Assembly (NCBI GenBank): GCA_019623805.1 | Contig: CP053680.1 | Location: forward strand, 2,334,001-2,398,000 | Length of the DNA stretch: 64,000 nt | Source of the DNA: Gammaproteobacteria bacterium (ex Lamellibrachia satsuma) | GTDB taxonomy: Bacteria > Pseudomonadota > Gammaproteobacteria > Chromatiales > Chromatiaceae | Direction of reading: 5' to 3' | Part shown: in pieces, positions 45,377 to 54,610 of the stretch | Numbering within the stretch: the first letter of the stretch is position 1 | Layout of the letters: each line of letters starts with the position of its first letter | Notes under the pieces: model-generated | What the model saw: only the letters and a program-made list of their open reading frames with translations | The model's database searches: none | What the model was told of the DNA's origin: nothing | Made by a program: the position numbers and the translations under genes

Positions 45377-46231
45377 ATGAGGCGCATGATCAGGATTGTG
45401 CTCGGTATCATCAGCGCCTTTTTGTGGTTGAATTCGGCGGCAGTCCTGGCTGATATCGAGTTGAAGTTTGGCATCTACACTTCGGACAAGGCCACCGATA
45501 TGGTGCGCCAGTTCCGGCCGGTGCTGAATTCCCTGGAACAGAAGCTAAGTGGTGAGCTGGGGGAACCAGTCACTATTCGGATGAAGGTTTCCAAGTCCTA
45601 TGACGAGGGGATCGACAGGCTGGTTGATGGAGAGGTCGACTTTGCCCGCTTTGGACCCGCTTCATACGTGTTGGCTAAACAGCGGGAGCCGGGGATTTCC
45701 ATCCTGGCAAACGAAAAAAATCGCAAGATAAAAGCATTCAGTGGTGTGATCTGCTCCTTGGAAGGCAGCGGCATCCGGCATCTGGCAGACCTGAAGGGAA
45801 AACGTTTTGCCTTCGGTAATCCCAACTCCACCACGGGACGTTACTTTTCCCAGCTCTATCTCCAACAGAATGGTATTCGAGCCAGGGATCTGGCCGGCTA
45901 CGAATATCTGGGAAGGCACGACAAGGTGGCAGCCATGGTGGCTAATGGTGGATTTGACGCGGGGGCTTTCAAGGAGGGAACCTTGCGAAAAATGGAAAAG
46001 AAGGGGGTGAAATATCGGGTGCTCTCTACCTTCCCCAATATGGAAAAGCCCTGGCTGGCGCGGGCGGGTATGCCGGAAAATGTGCGGTTGGCCCTTCAGA
46101 CATGCCTCCTCTCCCTTGATGATAAACAGGCGCTGAAAACCATGAAACGTGCCGGTTTCAAACCCGGAAGTGATGGGGATTACGACTATGCCCTAACTGC
46201 TATTTTGCGGAATCCGGAATTTTTTCAATAG
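45377..46231 (+). CDS. PhnD-like periplasmic substrate-binding protein (orphan)
   Basis: This 284-residue exported protein of the phosphate/phosphonate-binding PhnD family has a signal peptide (cleavage near VLA-DI). Family features are LKFGIYTSDKATDMVRQFRP, VDFARFGPASYVLAK, LKGKRFAFGNPNSTTGRYF and GGFDAGAFKEGTLR. PhnD-like proteins bind organophosphonates in transport, but no phnC or phnE gene follows. Instead a histidine kinase begins within one codon of its stop. This is a binding protein probably used for sensing; the ligand is unknown. Confidence 0.85.
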   Translation: MRRMIRIVLGIISAFLWLNSAAVLADIELKFGIYTSDKATDMVRQFRPVLNSLEQKLSGELGEPVTIRMKVSKSYDEGIDRLVDGEVDFARFGPASYVLAKQREPGISILANEKNRKIKAFSGVICSLEGSGIRHLADLKGKRFAFGNPNSTTGRYFSQLYLQQNGIRARDLAGYEYLGRHDKVAAMVANGGFDAGAFKEGTLRKMEKKGVKYRVLSTFPNMEKPWLARAGMPENVRLALQTCLLSLDDKQALKTMKRAGFKPGSDGDYDYALTAILRNPEFFQ

Positions 46232-46240
46232 TTGTTCATT

Positions 46241-47812
46241 ATGACGGGGCCAGTACAGAATCTACCGTTGATGAAAACCGCCGGGGCTTACCGTTGGCCC
46301 CTGGTGTGGCAGATGGTGGTGGTCATTTCAGCGGTCATCATCCTGTTGGGTTTCGGTTCCCGGGAAATGATCCGATATTTTGAAACGCCCTACTTGATTG
46401 GTGTGCTGAAAGAGCAGGGTGCACGTACGGTATCGACGGTGGCTGCGGGTTCGCTAGAGGCTGTTATTTCCGAAGACATACCCCAGTTGGAGACCATAGT
46501 CCGCGAGACAGGGTTGAGTAATCCAGGGATCATCTGGATCTCGATCCGCAATCCAGAGGAGGAGATGGCCTCTTGGCGGCGCCAGGTTGAGGTGGCGGAA
46601 GATGACCTCCTGAGCTGGGAAGAGGATGTCATGCTGGAGGGAGAGGTGTTTGGCAGCGTCCACCTGGAGTGGCGAACGGATCTTCTGATAGAAGAGATAG
46701 AACGCCATGTGGAGAAGCTTAGCTGGATCGTGCTGCTGTCGGTGGTCGTGGTTGGCATGAGCGCTTTCCTACTGGTCCATTTTCTCGTGGTCAGGCCGAT
46801 CCAGGGCATCAATCACAGTCTGGTCCACCTCTACGATGAGGTTGAGCGGCATCACTATCATCTGGACAGATTTGCAGCGGATGAACTCCATAATCTGAAC
46901 GAATCAGCAGATGCATTGGCCAGGCTTTGGGATGCCCAATTGGATAAGGAGGTGCAGTTGGTGTCTGAGGTGCGGCTGCGGCAAAGAGCCGAGCACAAAC
47001 TTCGGCAACACCGGGATACCCTGCAGTTGCAGGTTGATGAGCAGACGCGTGATCTACGATTGGCCAAAGAGTCGGCTGAAGCGGCAAACCAGGCAAAATC
47101 TGAGTTTCTCGCCAACATGTCTCACGAACTGCGAACCCCAATGCATGCCATACTCAGTTTCTCGAGCCTGGGTCTGAAAAAATGGGATGCCGCCCCCCGG
47201 GACAAACTGGCGCTGTTTTTCGATCGGATCAACGTCAGCGGCAATCGCCTTCTGAATCTGTTGAACGATCTGTTGGATCTGTCGAAGATGGAGGCGGGCA
47301 GGGTCTTGTTCGAAATGGGGCGGAGGAACCTGCTGGAAATTGTGCTGGGCTGTATCCATGAGCTGGAGGCCCAGTTGATGGAACAAGGGCTTATGCTGGA
47401 GGCGGACTTGCCCTGCGATCCCTGTATTGGGAATATGGACCCAGCCCTCATTCACCAGGTGGTCACCAATCTACTCTCCAATGCCATCAAATTTACTCCG
47501 GAAGGCGGCAGAATATTCGTAAGCCTTACCGACCAGGCAGTGTTGAGCCGGGAAGAGGGGGGGAGTGTGCCTGCTTTCGAGTTGACCATCAGGGACGAAG
47601 GAATCGGCATACCTGAGACGGAACTTGAATCGGTGTTCGACAAGTTTGTACAGAGCAGCAAGACCAAGACCAACGCAGGGGGTACCGGCCTTGGTTTGGC
47701 CATCTGCAGGGAGATTGTCAATGGTCATGGCGGCGATATCCGGGCCGAGAATGCGGCGGAGGGAGGGACGATCCTGAGGGTTTTTCTGCCAAAAAATACC
47801 TCAGTGGGATAA
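46241..47812 (+). CDS. Sensor histidine kinase paired with the PhnD-like protein
   Basis: This is a kinase of about 523 residues: TM1 about 20-40, a short periplasmic domain of about 105 residues, TM2 about 152-176, HisKA with H295 ([14 protein letters not shown]) and HATPase ([34 protein letters not shown]). No receiver or HPt is present. A TTG directly after the PhnD-like stop (46232) is an alternative start; no strong Shine-Dalgarno marks either, so translation may depend on the upstream gene. The small periplasmic domain suits interaction with a binding protein rather than ligand binding alone. Confidence 0.88.
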   Translation: MTGPVQNLPLMKTAGAYRWPLVWQMVVVISAVIILLGFGSREMIRYFETPYLIGVLKEQGARTVSTVAAGSLEAVISEDIPQLETIVRETGLSNPGIIWISIRNPEEEMASWRRQVEVAEDDLLSWEEDVMLEGEVFGSVHLEWRTDLLIEEIERHVEKLSWIVLLSVVVVGMSAFLLVHFLVVRPIQGINHSLVHLYDEVERHHYHLDRFAADELHNLNESADALARLWDAQLDKEVQLVSEVRLRQRAEHKLRQHRDTLQLQVDEQTRDLRLAKESAEAANQAKSEFLANMSHELRTPMHAILSFSSLGLKKWDAAPRDKLALFFDRINVSGNRLLNLLNDLLDLSKMEAGRVLFEMGRRNLLEIVLGCIHELEAQLMEQGLMLEADLPCDPCIGNMDPALIHQVVTNLLSNAIKFTPEGGRIFVSLTDQAVLSREEGGSVPAFELTIRDEGIGIPETELESVFDKFVQSSKTKTNAGGTGLGLAICREIVNGHGGDIRAENAAEGGTILRVFLPKNTSVG

Positions 47813-47944
47813 CAAATTGTGCTCTGTGCATTCCGTCTGATAGGCACAGAAATTCATGCAATCAGGCGTTAGAAAATTGACCCCATTTCGTTCCCGCGCA
47901 GCACACTATCGATGCTGCTGGGAGGATTCTGTTTAGCACGCGGT

Positions 47945-50434
47945 TCAACCATCTCCTGATGTCAGTGCTAGAAGACGTTCGAATGCATATCTTGAGACCA
48001 GATGGTGCAACTGCTCCGACAACGCCTTGTGATGGGGGGCTATCTCTTCCAGCAGCGACTCCATCTCCTTCATCTGTCCCTGCTCGATGGCGGCATGAAA
48101 GCGTCTGCGCCATTCGCCGGAAAGCATGGTGAGGTCCGACGGTTCTAGTTTTCGCGGTACAACCTGTTTTTTCGAAGCCGCCCCCTCATAGAGGTAACGC
48201 ACCCCTAAATGCTTTTCCAACAGGGCAAGGATATCGGATTCCCAAAAAGGTTTGCTCAGAAAATCATCACAGCCAGCGGCGAATAACCTCTCTTTTCCCT
48301 CCCTGAAAACGCTTGCGCTGACAGCTATCACTTTACACGCCTCTCCGGCTGGAGTCGCCTTGATGCTGCGGGTGGCTTCATAACCGTTCATAAGGGGCAT
48401 GCGGATGTCCATCAGCACCAACTGGGGCAGCCATTCGAAAAACTCTTTCAGCCCCTGCTCACCGTCGACCGCCTCCCGTACCTGAAAGCCGACACGCTCC
48501 AGAATGCTGCGCAGAAGAAGACGATTCATTTTCTTGTCCTCGACGATCAATACTCGAAATTCCGTTTGGCCCGGCTCCAGCCCGATAACATTGCTGTAGT
48601 CGGTGCGTTTCGCTACCGTATCGATTTCACCCCGCGAAACAGAAAGTGACAGGGTAAAAATAGACCCTTTACCCAACTCACTTCGTAGATCTATTTCACC
48701 ACCGAGGAGTTCAGCGTAGCTCTTGGAGATCGATAGCCCCAGTCCAATACCCTCTTTATGTCCCCGATTACGCTTGATCTGGGTGAATTTTTCGAAGATC
48801 CGCGCCTGCTCCTGCTCCGCGATCCCTCTGCCTGTATCCTCGATCTCAAACTCCAGGTGAACCGTATCAGGTCCAATTTCATGGGAGCGGGCACGAAAGA
48901 TGATGCCCCCCTCATCGGTATATTTTGCCGCATTACCAAGCAGGTTGAGCAGGATCTGGCGCAGTTTGCCTGGATCGGTCTGAACATAGCGTTCAAATTC
49001 CGGATCCTGTTCGAGTTGTAACCAGAGCCCCTTCTCTTCCAGCTTTGGCCGAATCAACATGATCACATCTTCCAGCAACTCATGGAGATTGATGACTTCG
49101 TTCTCGACCGTTATCTTTCCGGCCTCGATCTGAGACATGTCCAGCACGTCGTTGATCAAGGTCAGCAGATGTTCGCTGCTGCGAAGGACAATACCCAGGT
49201 TTTCCTGTTGTGATGGGCATTGTCGACACTTCTTTTCCAGCACCTGGGAAAAACCGAGGATGGCATTGAGAGGCGTGCGCAACTCATGGCTCATGTTGGC
49301 AAGAAACTCAGTCTTTGCCTGGCTCGCAGCCTCTGCCGCCAGCTTGGCCTGTTCCGTGGACGTGAGAGCCTTCTTCAGATGCTCCCCCGTCTCGCGCTGT
49401 GCCACGTAGGCGCTCTCCAGGCGCTCGATCATTGAATTGAAAGTCCTACTCAGATGTGACACCTCATCGTAGCCATCCATCGGCAGACGGTTATGACGGG
49501 CTGTGTCGAAAGAGATCTCCCCAGTAGCCTTTTCCAGCAGCCGCAGTCGCCGGGTCAGTGAGTGAGCCAGTGCACGGCTGGCCAGGATCAGGATAAACAG
49601 GGTAACCAGTCCGGTTATCAGATAGATCCACAATAAACGGTCGATGCGCTCGGGAATATTTACCGGGTTCGAATAGACTTTGATTTCCATCTCGGCCGGT
49701 GCAAATATGCCCGATCTGCCAATCGCCGCAGTCGCGGTAATAAAATTGGGGCTGGCGTTTCCAAGAGTCTTTGTCTTTCGCTGCTTATCGATCGTATTGG
49801 TGAAGCCAATGGTTAAAGCATCTTCAAGGTAGCGGGAGTAGGAAGATGGCTGAAAGTCCGGTGCTCCAAACAACTCTTTGCCGGTGAACTGGATGACCAG
49901 CACCCCTTCCGGCCGGCCGGTGTTGGCAAAGATGACGGGAGCGGCCAATACGAAATAGCAGGACTCATGAGCGCCCACGATGGCAGTACGCTTCTCACCC
50001 GATTCGACGACCGCTGCCAGCCACTCTTTGGACACAACAAGTGCGGTCTCATTGTTTTGGGAAAAGGGTATTCCACGAAAGTCGGTCACCACAACAGTGA
50101 CGGGAATATCGTTGATCTGGCGAAAATTGGCTAGAAAACTGCGCAGATAGATCTCCCGGCCAACGTTATCCACGAGTGCATTTCCGACCAGGGTATTTTC
50201 CGACAACGACGACAGGGTGCTGTTCATTGCAGCCAATTTATCATCCAGACGCTGAGAGATATCCTTGGCACTCTCTTTGATCTCGGCCTGCAAGGTTTCG
50301 ATCATCTGTTGCCGCATGGCCAGATAGGATATCCCACCCAGAATGATGACGGTGACCAACGCCATCACCCCAGCACCCACTGCAATCTTTTGCGACAGGG
50401 TCCAGTGAATGGTGGAGAAGATTCCCTGCTTCAT
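47945..50434 (-). CDS. Hybrid sensor histidine kinase (Cache-like, HAMP, HisKA, HATPase, REC)
   Basis: This 829-residue kinase has TM1 about 17-38, a large periplasmic sensor to about 278 and TM2 about 280-300. HAMP follows (about 300-355), then HisKA with H383 ([11 protein letters not shown]), HATPase (NLLGNAAKYTDEGG, GIGLGLSISKSYA) and a receiver with D676 (LVLMDIRMPLMNG). The last 80 residues are helical without a clear HPt signature; the histidines there (PHHKAL, LHHLV) do not fit the usual HPt pattern. The gene follows the LivJ-like binding-protein gene after 6 bp, in an operon whose first member is a diguanylate cyclase. Confidence 0.9.
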   Translation of the reverse strand: MKQGIFSTIHWTLSQKIAVGAGVMALVTVIILGGISYLAMRQQMIETLQAEIKESAKDISQRLDDKLAAMNSTLSSLSENTLVGNALVDNVGREIYLRSFLANFRQINDIPVTVVVTDFRGIPFSQNNETALVVSKEWLAAVVESGEKRTAIVGAHESCYFVLAAPVIFANTGRPEGVLVIQFTGKELFGAPDFQPSSYSRYLEDALTIGFTNTIDKQRKTKTLGNASPNFITATAAIGRSGIFAPAEMEIKVYSNPVNIPERIDRLLWIYLITGLVTLFILILASRALAHSLTRRLRLLEKATGEISFDTARHNRLPMDGYDEVSHLSRTFNSMIERLESAYVAQRETGEHLKKALTSTEQAKLAAEAASQAKTEFLANMSHELRTPLNAILGFSQVLEKKCRQCPSQQENLGIVLRSSEHLLTLINDVLDMSQIEAGKITVENEVINLHELLEDVIMLIRPKLEEKGLWLQLEQDPEFERYVQTDPGKLRQILLNLLGNAAKYTDEGGIIFRARSHEIGPDTVHLEFEIEDTGRGIAEQEQARIFEKFTQIKRNRGHKEGIGLGLSISKSYAELLGGEIDLRSELGKGSIFTLSLSVSRGEIDTVAKRTDYSNVIGLEPGQTEFRVLIVEDKKMNRLLLRSILERVGFQVREAVDGEQGLKEFFEWLPQLVLMDIRMPLMNGYEATRSIKATPAGEACKVIAVSASVFREGKERLFAAGCDDFLSKPFWESDILALLEKHLGVRYLYEGAASKKQVVPRKLEPSDLTMLSGEWRRRFHAAIEQGQMKEMESLLEEIAPHHKALSEQLHHLVSRYAFERLLALTSGDG

Positions 50435-50440
50435 GACGGT

Positions 50441-51640
50441 CTATTCATGCACCGGGGAGAGTGGCACGATGACACCGTCTTCACGGTAGCGGGCCATGAA
50501 TACCTGTTCCTGCTTAAGAGCATCATGTCTTTCTGGCGTGAAAGGGCGTGGGTAGGAACCGGTCAGACCCTGGTAGCCGTGTACCTGTTCAAGGGCTTCC
50601 CGCACCTTGGCCCGGTTTGTGGTACCGGCAATATCAACAGCGCGGGCCAGGATGTGCGTCAGGTCATAGGCGTGCCCAAAACCCACGGGCGATTCTATAT
50701 CTTCGATCCTCTGGATGGCCAACAGCCGCTTGGCCCGGCTCATTACCCGATCACGGATCTGGGGATCAGCGGTAAACAGGCTGAAGGTCTGAACCACGGA
50801 AAAATCGAGTCTGTGCAGCATTGCGCCACTCTTTTCCACCATTTTGCCGCCGGTCACCCCCCAGTGACTGATAATCGGAAGAATCTCGTGGCCATCCAGC
50901 GCAGCCAGTTGATGGACCAGTCGGGATCCCTCAATATCGTTTGCCACCAGAATGACTACATCCGCCCCCGCCTCCAGCAGTAGGCGATAGTGGCGTAACA
51001 TGTCTTTTTCACCCCAGTTGTACCAGACTGGTTTCAGGATCTTCGGCGCTGACTCATGCTCCTGATAACGCAGGGCTGCCTTGGCATTGCTTCGCCCCCA
51101 ACCGGTATTCGGCACTATGATCCCGACCTGTTCGGCCCCTTTCTCCAGTGCATGCTGCAACATGGTTGGCATGGCGTACCGGTCACGTAGAGAGAGGCGA
51201 AAGGTATAGCTTGGGCGGTATTCATGCTCGGTAATGCCGTCAGCTGAACCCCAGGCGTCCAGTAATACAATCCCCAACTCGTGAACCAGGTCGAGTTCAT
51301 CAAGAAGGACGGGGCTGAAGCGCCCACCCATTATGGCGACCAGATCCTCAACTTCGGCAAATCTCCGTATATTCTCCCGCCCTCGGGCCGGGACAGAGCG
51401 GTTGTCACGGATCAGCAGTTTCATCGGTCGGCCGTTCAGCACGCCGTCCGCTTCGTTGATCTCATCAAGTGCGACACGGATTCCCCGCTCGATCGCCTGG
51501 GCAGAGGTGCTGTTGAGCAGGCTGAATTCCCCATCCAGCCCTATATAGACGGGGCTACTCTCTTGCGCTGGAGCCGCGCCGGTGAAAACCACCATGAATA
51601 AGGAAAGAATGATTTTTTTCAGTCGCTGCATAATTGTCAT
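50441..51640 (-). CDS. LivJ-like periplasmic amino-acid/amide-binding protein (orphan)
   Basis: This is a type-I periplasmic binding protein of about 399 residues (Peripla_BP_6). It has a signal peptide (KKIILSLFMVVFTGAAPAQ), then PVYIGLDGEFSLLNSTSAQA, GIRVALDEINEADGVLNGRP, VGIIVPNTGWGRSNA and VGFGHAYDLTHILARAVD. The start was set at ATG 51640, preceded by AAGGA; the gene overlaps the diguanylate cyclase stop. No LivH/M/G/F transporter genes are present, and a hybrid kinase follows at 6 bp. It is likely a sensory binding protein for a branched-chain amino acid, amide or urea-like ligand. Confidence 0.87.
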   Translation of the reverse strand: MTIMQRLKKIILSLFMVVFTGAAPAQESSPVYIGLDGEFSLLNSTSAQAIERGIRVALDEINEADGVLNGRPMKLLIRDNRSVPARGRENIRRFAEVEDLVAIMGGRFSPVLLDELDLVHELGIVLLDAWGSADGITEHEYRPSYTFRLSLRDRYAMPTMLQHALEKGAEQVGIIVPNTGWGRSNAKAALRYQEHESAPKILKPVWYNWGEKDMLRHYRLLLEAGADVVILVANDIEGSRLVHQLAALDGHEILPIISHWGVTGGKMVEKSGAMLHRLDFSVVQTFSLFTADPQIRDRVMSRAKRLLAIQRIEDIESPVGFGHAYDLTHILARAVDIAGTTNRAKVREALEQVHGYQGLTGSYPRPFTPERHDALKQEQVFMARYREDGVIVPLSPVHE

Positions 51641-51641
51641 C

Positions 51642-52586
51642 TCATACATCCTTGCCACCTATAAAATCCGACCATACGACTCGGTTACGTCCAGAGTTCT
51701 TGGCCTCATAGAGATTGGCGTCGGCCCGTTCAATTAGCTCGTCGCACACAATTCCAGATGAGGGCAAAGCTGTTGTGCCCCCGATGCTCACCGAAAGATG
51801 GTGTGTGACCGAGGCTATCGGATAAGTAAGCGCGAGTGCGTCCACCTCTTTGCGGATATGTTCTGCGATCATCTCTGCGCCTGCTTGATCCGTATCGGGG
51901 AGCAGGATGAAAAACTCTTCGCCACCAAAACGTGCCGCCAGATCGGCAGGACGACTGAGTATTCGCGTCATCGTCCTGGCGATCGCGATCAGTGCTTTAT
52001 CCCCCATAGGATGCCCCATGCTGTCGTTGTATTTTTTAAAAAAATCCACGTCCAGAATGGCGACGGAAAGGGGCCGGGAACCAATACGCAGGGAACGGCT
52101 CCACTCTTTCTCAAGCTGTTCGTTTAAGAACCGCCGATTGGGGATCTCGGTTAAAGGATCGAGCTTTGCAAGTTGTTCCAGCAGATTGCGTTGATGTACG
52201 TATTTCAGATGAGTACGCAAGCGCGCCTTGATGATCTCAGCCTGGAAAGGCTTGGTGATATAGTCCACCGCCCCGAGTTTTAACCCCCGGCCCTCGTCCT
52301 CGGGATCACTCAGTGCAGTAAGAAAAATGATAGGGATATCCCTTGTGAGGTCGTTTGACTTGAGACGTTTACACACCTCAAAACCATCCAGTTCCGGCAT
52401 ATGGATATCGAGAAGGATCAGGTCGGGGGGGCTGGCCTCCATGGCACGCAGTGCAAATTCCCCATTCGGCGCCACTCGGATCTCGTAGGCTTCGTCAGCC
52501 AACAGGCGTTGCAACAGGTTCAGGTTGTCCGGCGCGTCATCGACGATCAGAATGCTGGGGCTGGTATCCTGAAGACCTGAAAACAT
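51642..52586 (-). CDS. Response regulator-diguanylate cyclase (REC-GGDEF)
   Basis: This is a 314-residue PleD/WspR-like protein. The receiver domain (residues 11-130) has phosphoacceptor D60 (LILLDIHMPELDG) and K in YITKPF. The GGDEF domain has an intact active site GGEEF, and an RPAD inhibitory (I) site lies five residues before it, so the enzyme should make c-di-GMP and be product-inhibited. It is first in a three-gene unit with the LivJ-like protein and hybrid kinase, making it the probable output of that signalling module. Confidence 0.93.
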   Translation of the reverse strand: MFSGLQDTSPSILIVDDAPDNLNLLQRLLADEAYEIRVAPNGEFALRAMEASPPDLILLDIHMPELDGFEVCKRLKSNDLTRDIPIIFLTALSDPEDEGRGLKLGAVDYITKPFQAEIIKARLRTHLKYVHQRNLLEQLAKLDPLTEIPNRRFLNEQLEKEWSRSLRIGSRPLSVAILDVDFFKKYNDSMGHPMGDKALIAIARTMTRILSRPADLAARFGGEEFFILLPDTDQAGAEMIAEHIRKEVDALALTYPIASVTHHLSVSIGGTTALPSSGIVCDELIERADANLYEAKNSGRNRVVWSDFIGGKDV

Positions 52587-52604
52587 TGCGTCAAATTCAC
52601 CCTG

Positions 52605-52970
52605 TCACTTCAATGGGGAGAGGTCGTTGCCCCTGATGATGTTCTTGTTGCCGTACTTGATGCTCCAGAGGGTGTGTTTGCCGTTGCGGAAGCGATTGCC
52701 CTGCACCAGGTTGCTGTCCGACTTCACCAGTGAAAGGTTGTCCTGGGTGGTGCCGTCAAACAGATTGTTAACAATGTGGTTGTGGTCCGCCTGCTCGAAG
52801 AAAAGGCCTGTTTTGGAGCTGCCATTGGGATCGTGAGCGCCAATGAAGCGGCAGTTGATGATCTGGTTGTAATCAGCATCCCGCCCATAGAGCCAGCGCC
52901 AGGTAGGCGACCTGGTTGCCGTCACCACACTTGCGGGTTTCTGGGATGTAGTTTCGGCAGTGCTCATCAT
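52605..52970 (-). pseudogene. Fragment of a right-handed beta-helix repeat protein
   Basis: This 121-codon frame contains about four beta-helix coils (NQIINCRFIGAHD, NHIVNNLFDGTTQ, SNLVQGNRFRNGK, KNIIRGNDLSPLK) of the polysaccharide-lyase / NosD type. Intact proteins are several hundred residues with a signal peptide. Here the first 30 residues (MMSTAETTSQKPASVV...) look unrelated and no signal sequence is present, so this is probably the 3' remnant of a larger gene. It lies 18 bp downstream of the diguanylate cyclase locus start and next to repeats, a likely scar. Confidence 0.5.
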
Positions 52971-53092
52971 AAACGGATGCTCACAGGGTTGCCATGGGCG
53001 GGTAATGCGTCAGCACTATTTGTAAAATCCAGTGCTATTGGGGCGATTATTAGTTTGATTTCATCGGCGCACCTATCCTGAAGCTTTGGGAA

Positions 53093-53323
53093 GTGTTGAT
53101 CGGAAGTTTCAGTCTGGTGGGGGAAGCGGCTCCCGTGTCGGATCTCGCCCAGGCAGCGATCGAGGCGAAGTATTCGGGCGCCGGGCTTGGCCGCAATAGC
53201 CTCGCCGAAGTCAGCAAGCAGATAGGCGTGGATGCCGGAGAGGCGGAGGCCTTCGAGCAGTTGTGGGAATGTTACGAGTTGAGTTCCATCGACCTGCTCA
53301 AGCTGATCCTTGTGGCTGAATAG
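53093..53323 (+). CDS. Possible small helical protein or gene remnant
   Basis: A 76-codon frame with GTG start and protein-like composition (VSDLAQAAIEAKYSGAG, EVSKQIGVDAGEAEAFEQLW, ELSSIDLLKLILVAE). The same frame is open upstream to 53054 (FIGAPILKLWEVLIG) without a start, so it may be the end of a truncated gene. I do not recognise it. An opposing frame exists on the minus strand but is less protein-like. Confidence 0.3.
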   Translation: MLIGSFSLVGEAAPVSDLAQAAIEAKYSGAGLGRNSLAEVSKQIGVDAGEAEAFEQLWECYELSSIDLLKLILVAE

Positions 53324-53349
53324 ATCAGCTGGTCGCAACCTGACGGTGT

Positions 53350-53418
53350 GTAGGAGCGGCGGTGCCCCGCCGCGATTTACCCGCTAACGGAGCAATCGCC
53401 GCGGGGCGCCGCTCCTAC
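53350..53418. repeat. GGAGCGGCG inverted repeat, possible terminator of the DUF5666 gene
   Basis: GTAGGAGCGGCGGTGCCCCG... and ...CGGGGCGCCGCTCCTAC are imperfect complements 69 bp end to end, finishing exactly one base before the DUF5666 lipoprotein stop. It resembles 20466-20526 and 62368-62396. Confidence 0.7.
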
Positions 53419-54609
53419 TTACTCCCGTTCCACCTTGGTGGCTGTCAGGACACCGCCATTATCGACATAGGTAACATCGACATTCTCGCCGGGATTCAGG
53501 CTGGCCAGGCTGAAGAATTGGTCGTTGTTCAATTCGTCGATGAAGATCGTCGAAGTGGTCGTTACGAATGTTTGCCCGCCCTGGACCATGAAACTGCTTG
53601 CGCCCGGATCCACGCTGGCGACGATATCTTCAATCTCCAGTTTATCGGCACTATCGGTGCCAAATTCGATTTCACTGGCCATCAGCACCGTACCTTCCAT
53701 TGTTCCTTCAACTTCCAGAGGTGTTCCGGCCAGGATATCGCCGCTGTTTCCGTCTTCGAACTCAGTGGATGCGGTTATCTGAACCGTCTGGCCATTGAGG
53801 GTGAACTGATTCGTGACACCATCGAAATCGGTGGTGACGATCCCCTCGATCTCCAGCTCTTCGCCATCTTCGGCCCACTCCAGATCGCCGTCGCCTTCAG
53901 TCTCAACCTCGTCCGCTTCGAAGGTGGCGCCATTGAAGCTGTCGCCTTTGGCTTCGACGTACTTGCCTTCCTGGGGTATGCCGTCGGGCAGAAGTGCTGG
54001 AATAACGGCAAAATCGACAGTGAGGCTACCAAGCTCAAATGTGGTGGCGGTCAGATTCTGTACGATGCCTTTGACTTCGAGTTGATCTGTGCCGTTCCAG
54101 GCGGCGGACTTCACCTCGATGCGGGTGGCATAGATGACCCCAAGGCCATCGGAGAAGCCGCTGACCTCGATGACGGCATCGATAGCCAGGTCGGCGAGCA
54201 GGATGCCGGTGCCACCGTCGTCATAGATGGTGTCAAGATCGACGATCACCGTCTGACCCATCACAGTCAGGCTGCTGCTGCCTGCAATGTCATTGCCGCT
54301 GACGGTGCCTTCCAGCAGATCGGTGTACTCCACCGTCTCCGCTTCGCCGGTGACGCCGTCGTTGTTTCCGGTGATCCGCACCACCATGCCGACCTTAAGG
54401 TCCGACTGATCGACCCGTGTCGGCTCCTCGAACTGGTAACTTGTGGTTGTGGTTTCGTATTTGATGTCGTTCAGATAGATGGAACCAAAACCCGTGACGC
54501 GACCCCAGGCAACGCCGGTGCCGCCAATGCCGCCATCAGCGGTCTGGGTCTCGCCGCCGCCGCAGCCGGAAAGAATGAGGGTGGTAAAAAGGATCGGAAA
54601 TATTTTCAT
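53419..54609 (-). CDS. DUF5666 repeat lipoprotein
   Basis: This is a lipoprotein of about 396 residues. The start at ATG 54609 gives MKIFPILFTTLILSGCGGG with lipobox LSGC, one base after the DUF6502 stop. The mature protein is acidic and built of several DUF5666-like beta units (GRVTGFGSIYLNDIKYET, LEGTVSGNDIAGSSSLTVMG, IEGIVTTDFDGVTNQFTLNG, IEDIVASVDPGASSFMVQGG). Function is unknown. Its first 100 residues closely parallel the N-terminus of the multihaem protein encoded upstream (GRVTGFGSVYVDGVEYET), so the two are paralogues; this one lacks haem sites. Confidence 0.85.
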   Translation of the reverse strand: MKIFPILFTTLILSGCGGGETQTADGGIGGTGVAWGRVTGFGSIYLNDIKYETTTTSYQFEEPTRVDQSDLKVGMVVRITGNNDGVTGEAETVEYTDLLEGTVSGNDIAGSSSLTVMGQTVIVDLDTIYDDGGTGILLADLAIDAVIEVSGFSDGLGVIYATRIEVKSAAWNGTDQLEVKGIVQNLTATTFELGSLTVDFAVIPALLPDGIPQEGKYVEAKGDSFNGATFEADEVETEGDGDLEWAEDGEELEIEGIVTTDFDGVTNQFTLNGQTVQITASTEFEDGNSGDILAGTPLEVEGTMEGTVLMASEIEFGTDSADKLEIEDIVASVDPGASSFMVQGGQTFVTTTSTIFIDELNNDQFFSLASLNPGENVDVTYVDNGGVLTATKVERE

Positions 54610-54610
54610 G

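Noticed and set aside
45377..46231. Part of a phn phosphonate transport operon
   Set aside because: No phnC, phnE or C-P lyase gene is present; a kinase follows directly.
53093..53323. Confident new small gene
   Set aside because: The frame is open upstream without a start and lies next to a gene remnant, so it is kept only as a low-confidence feature.
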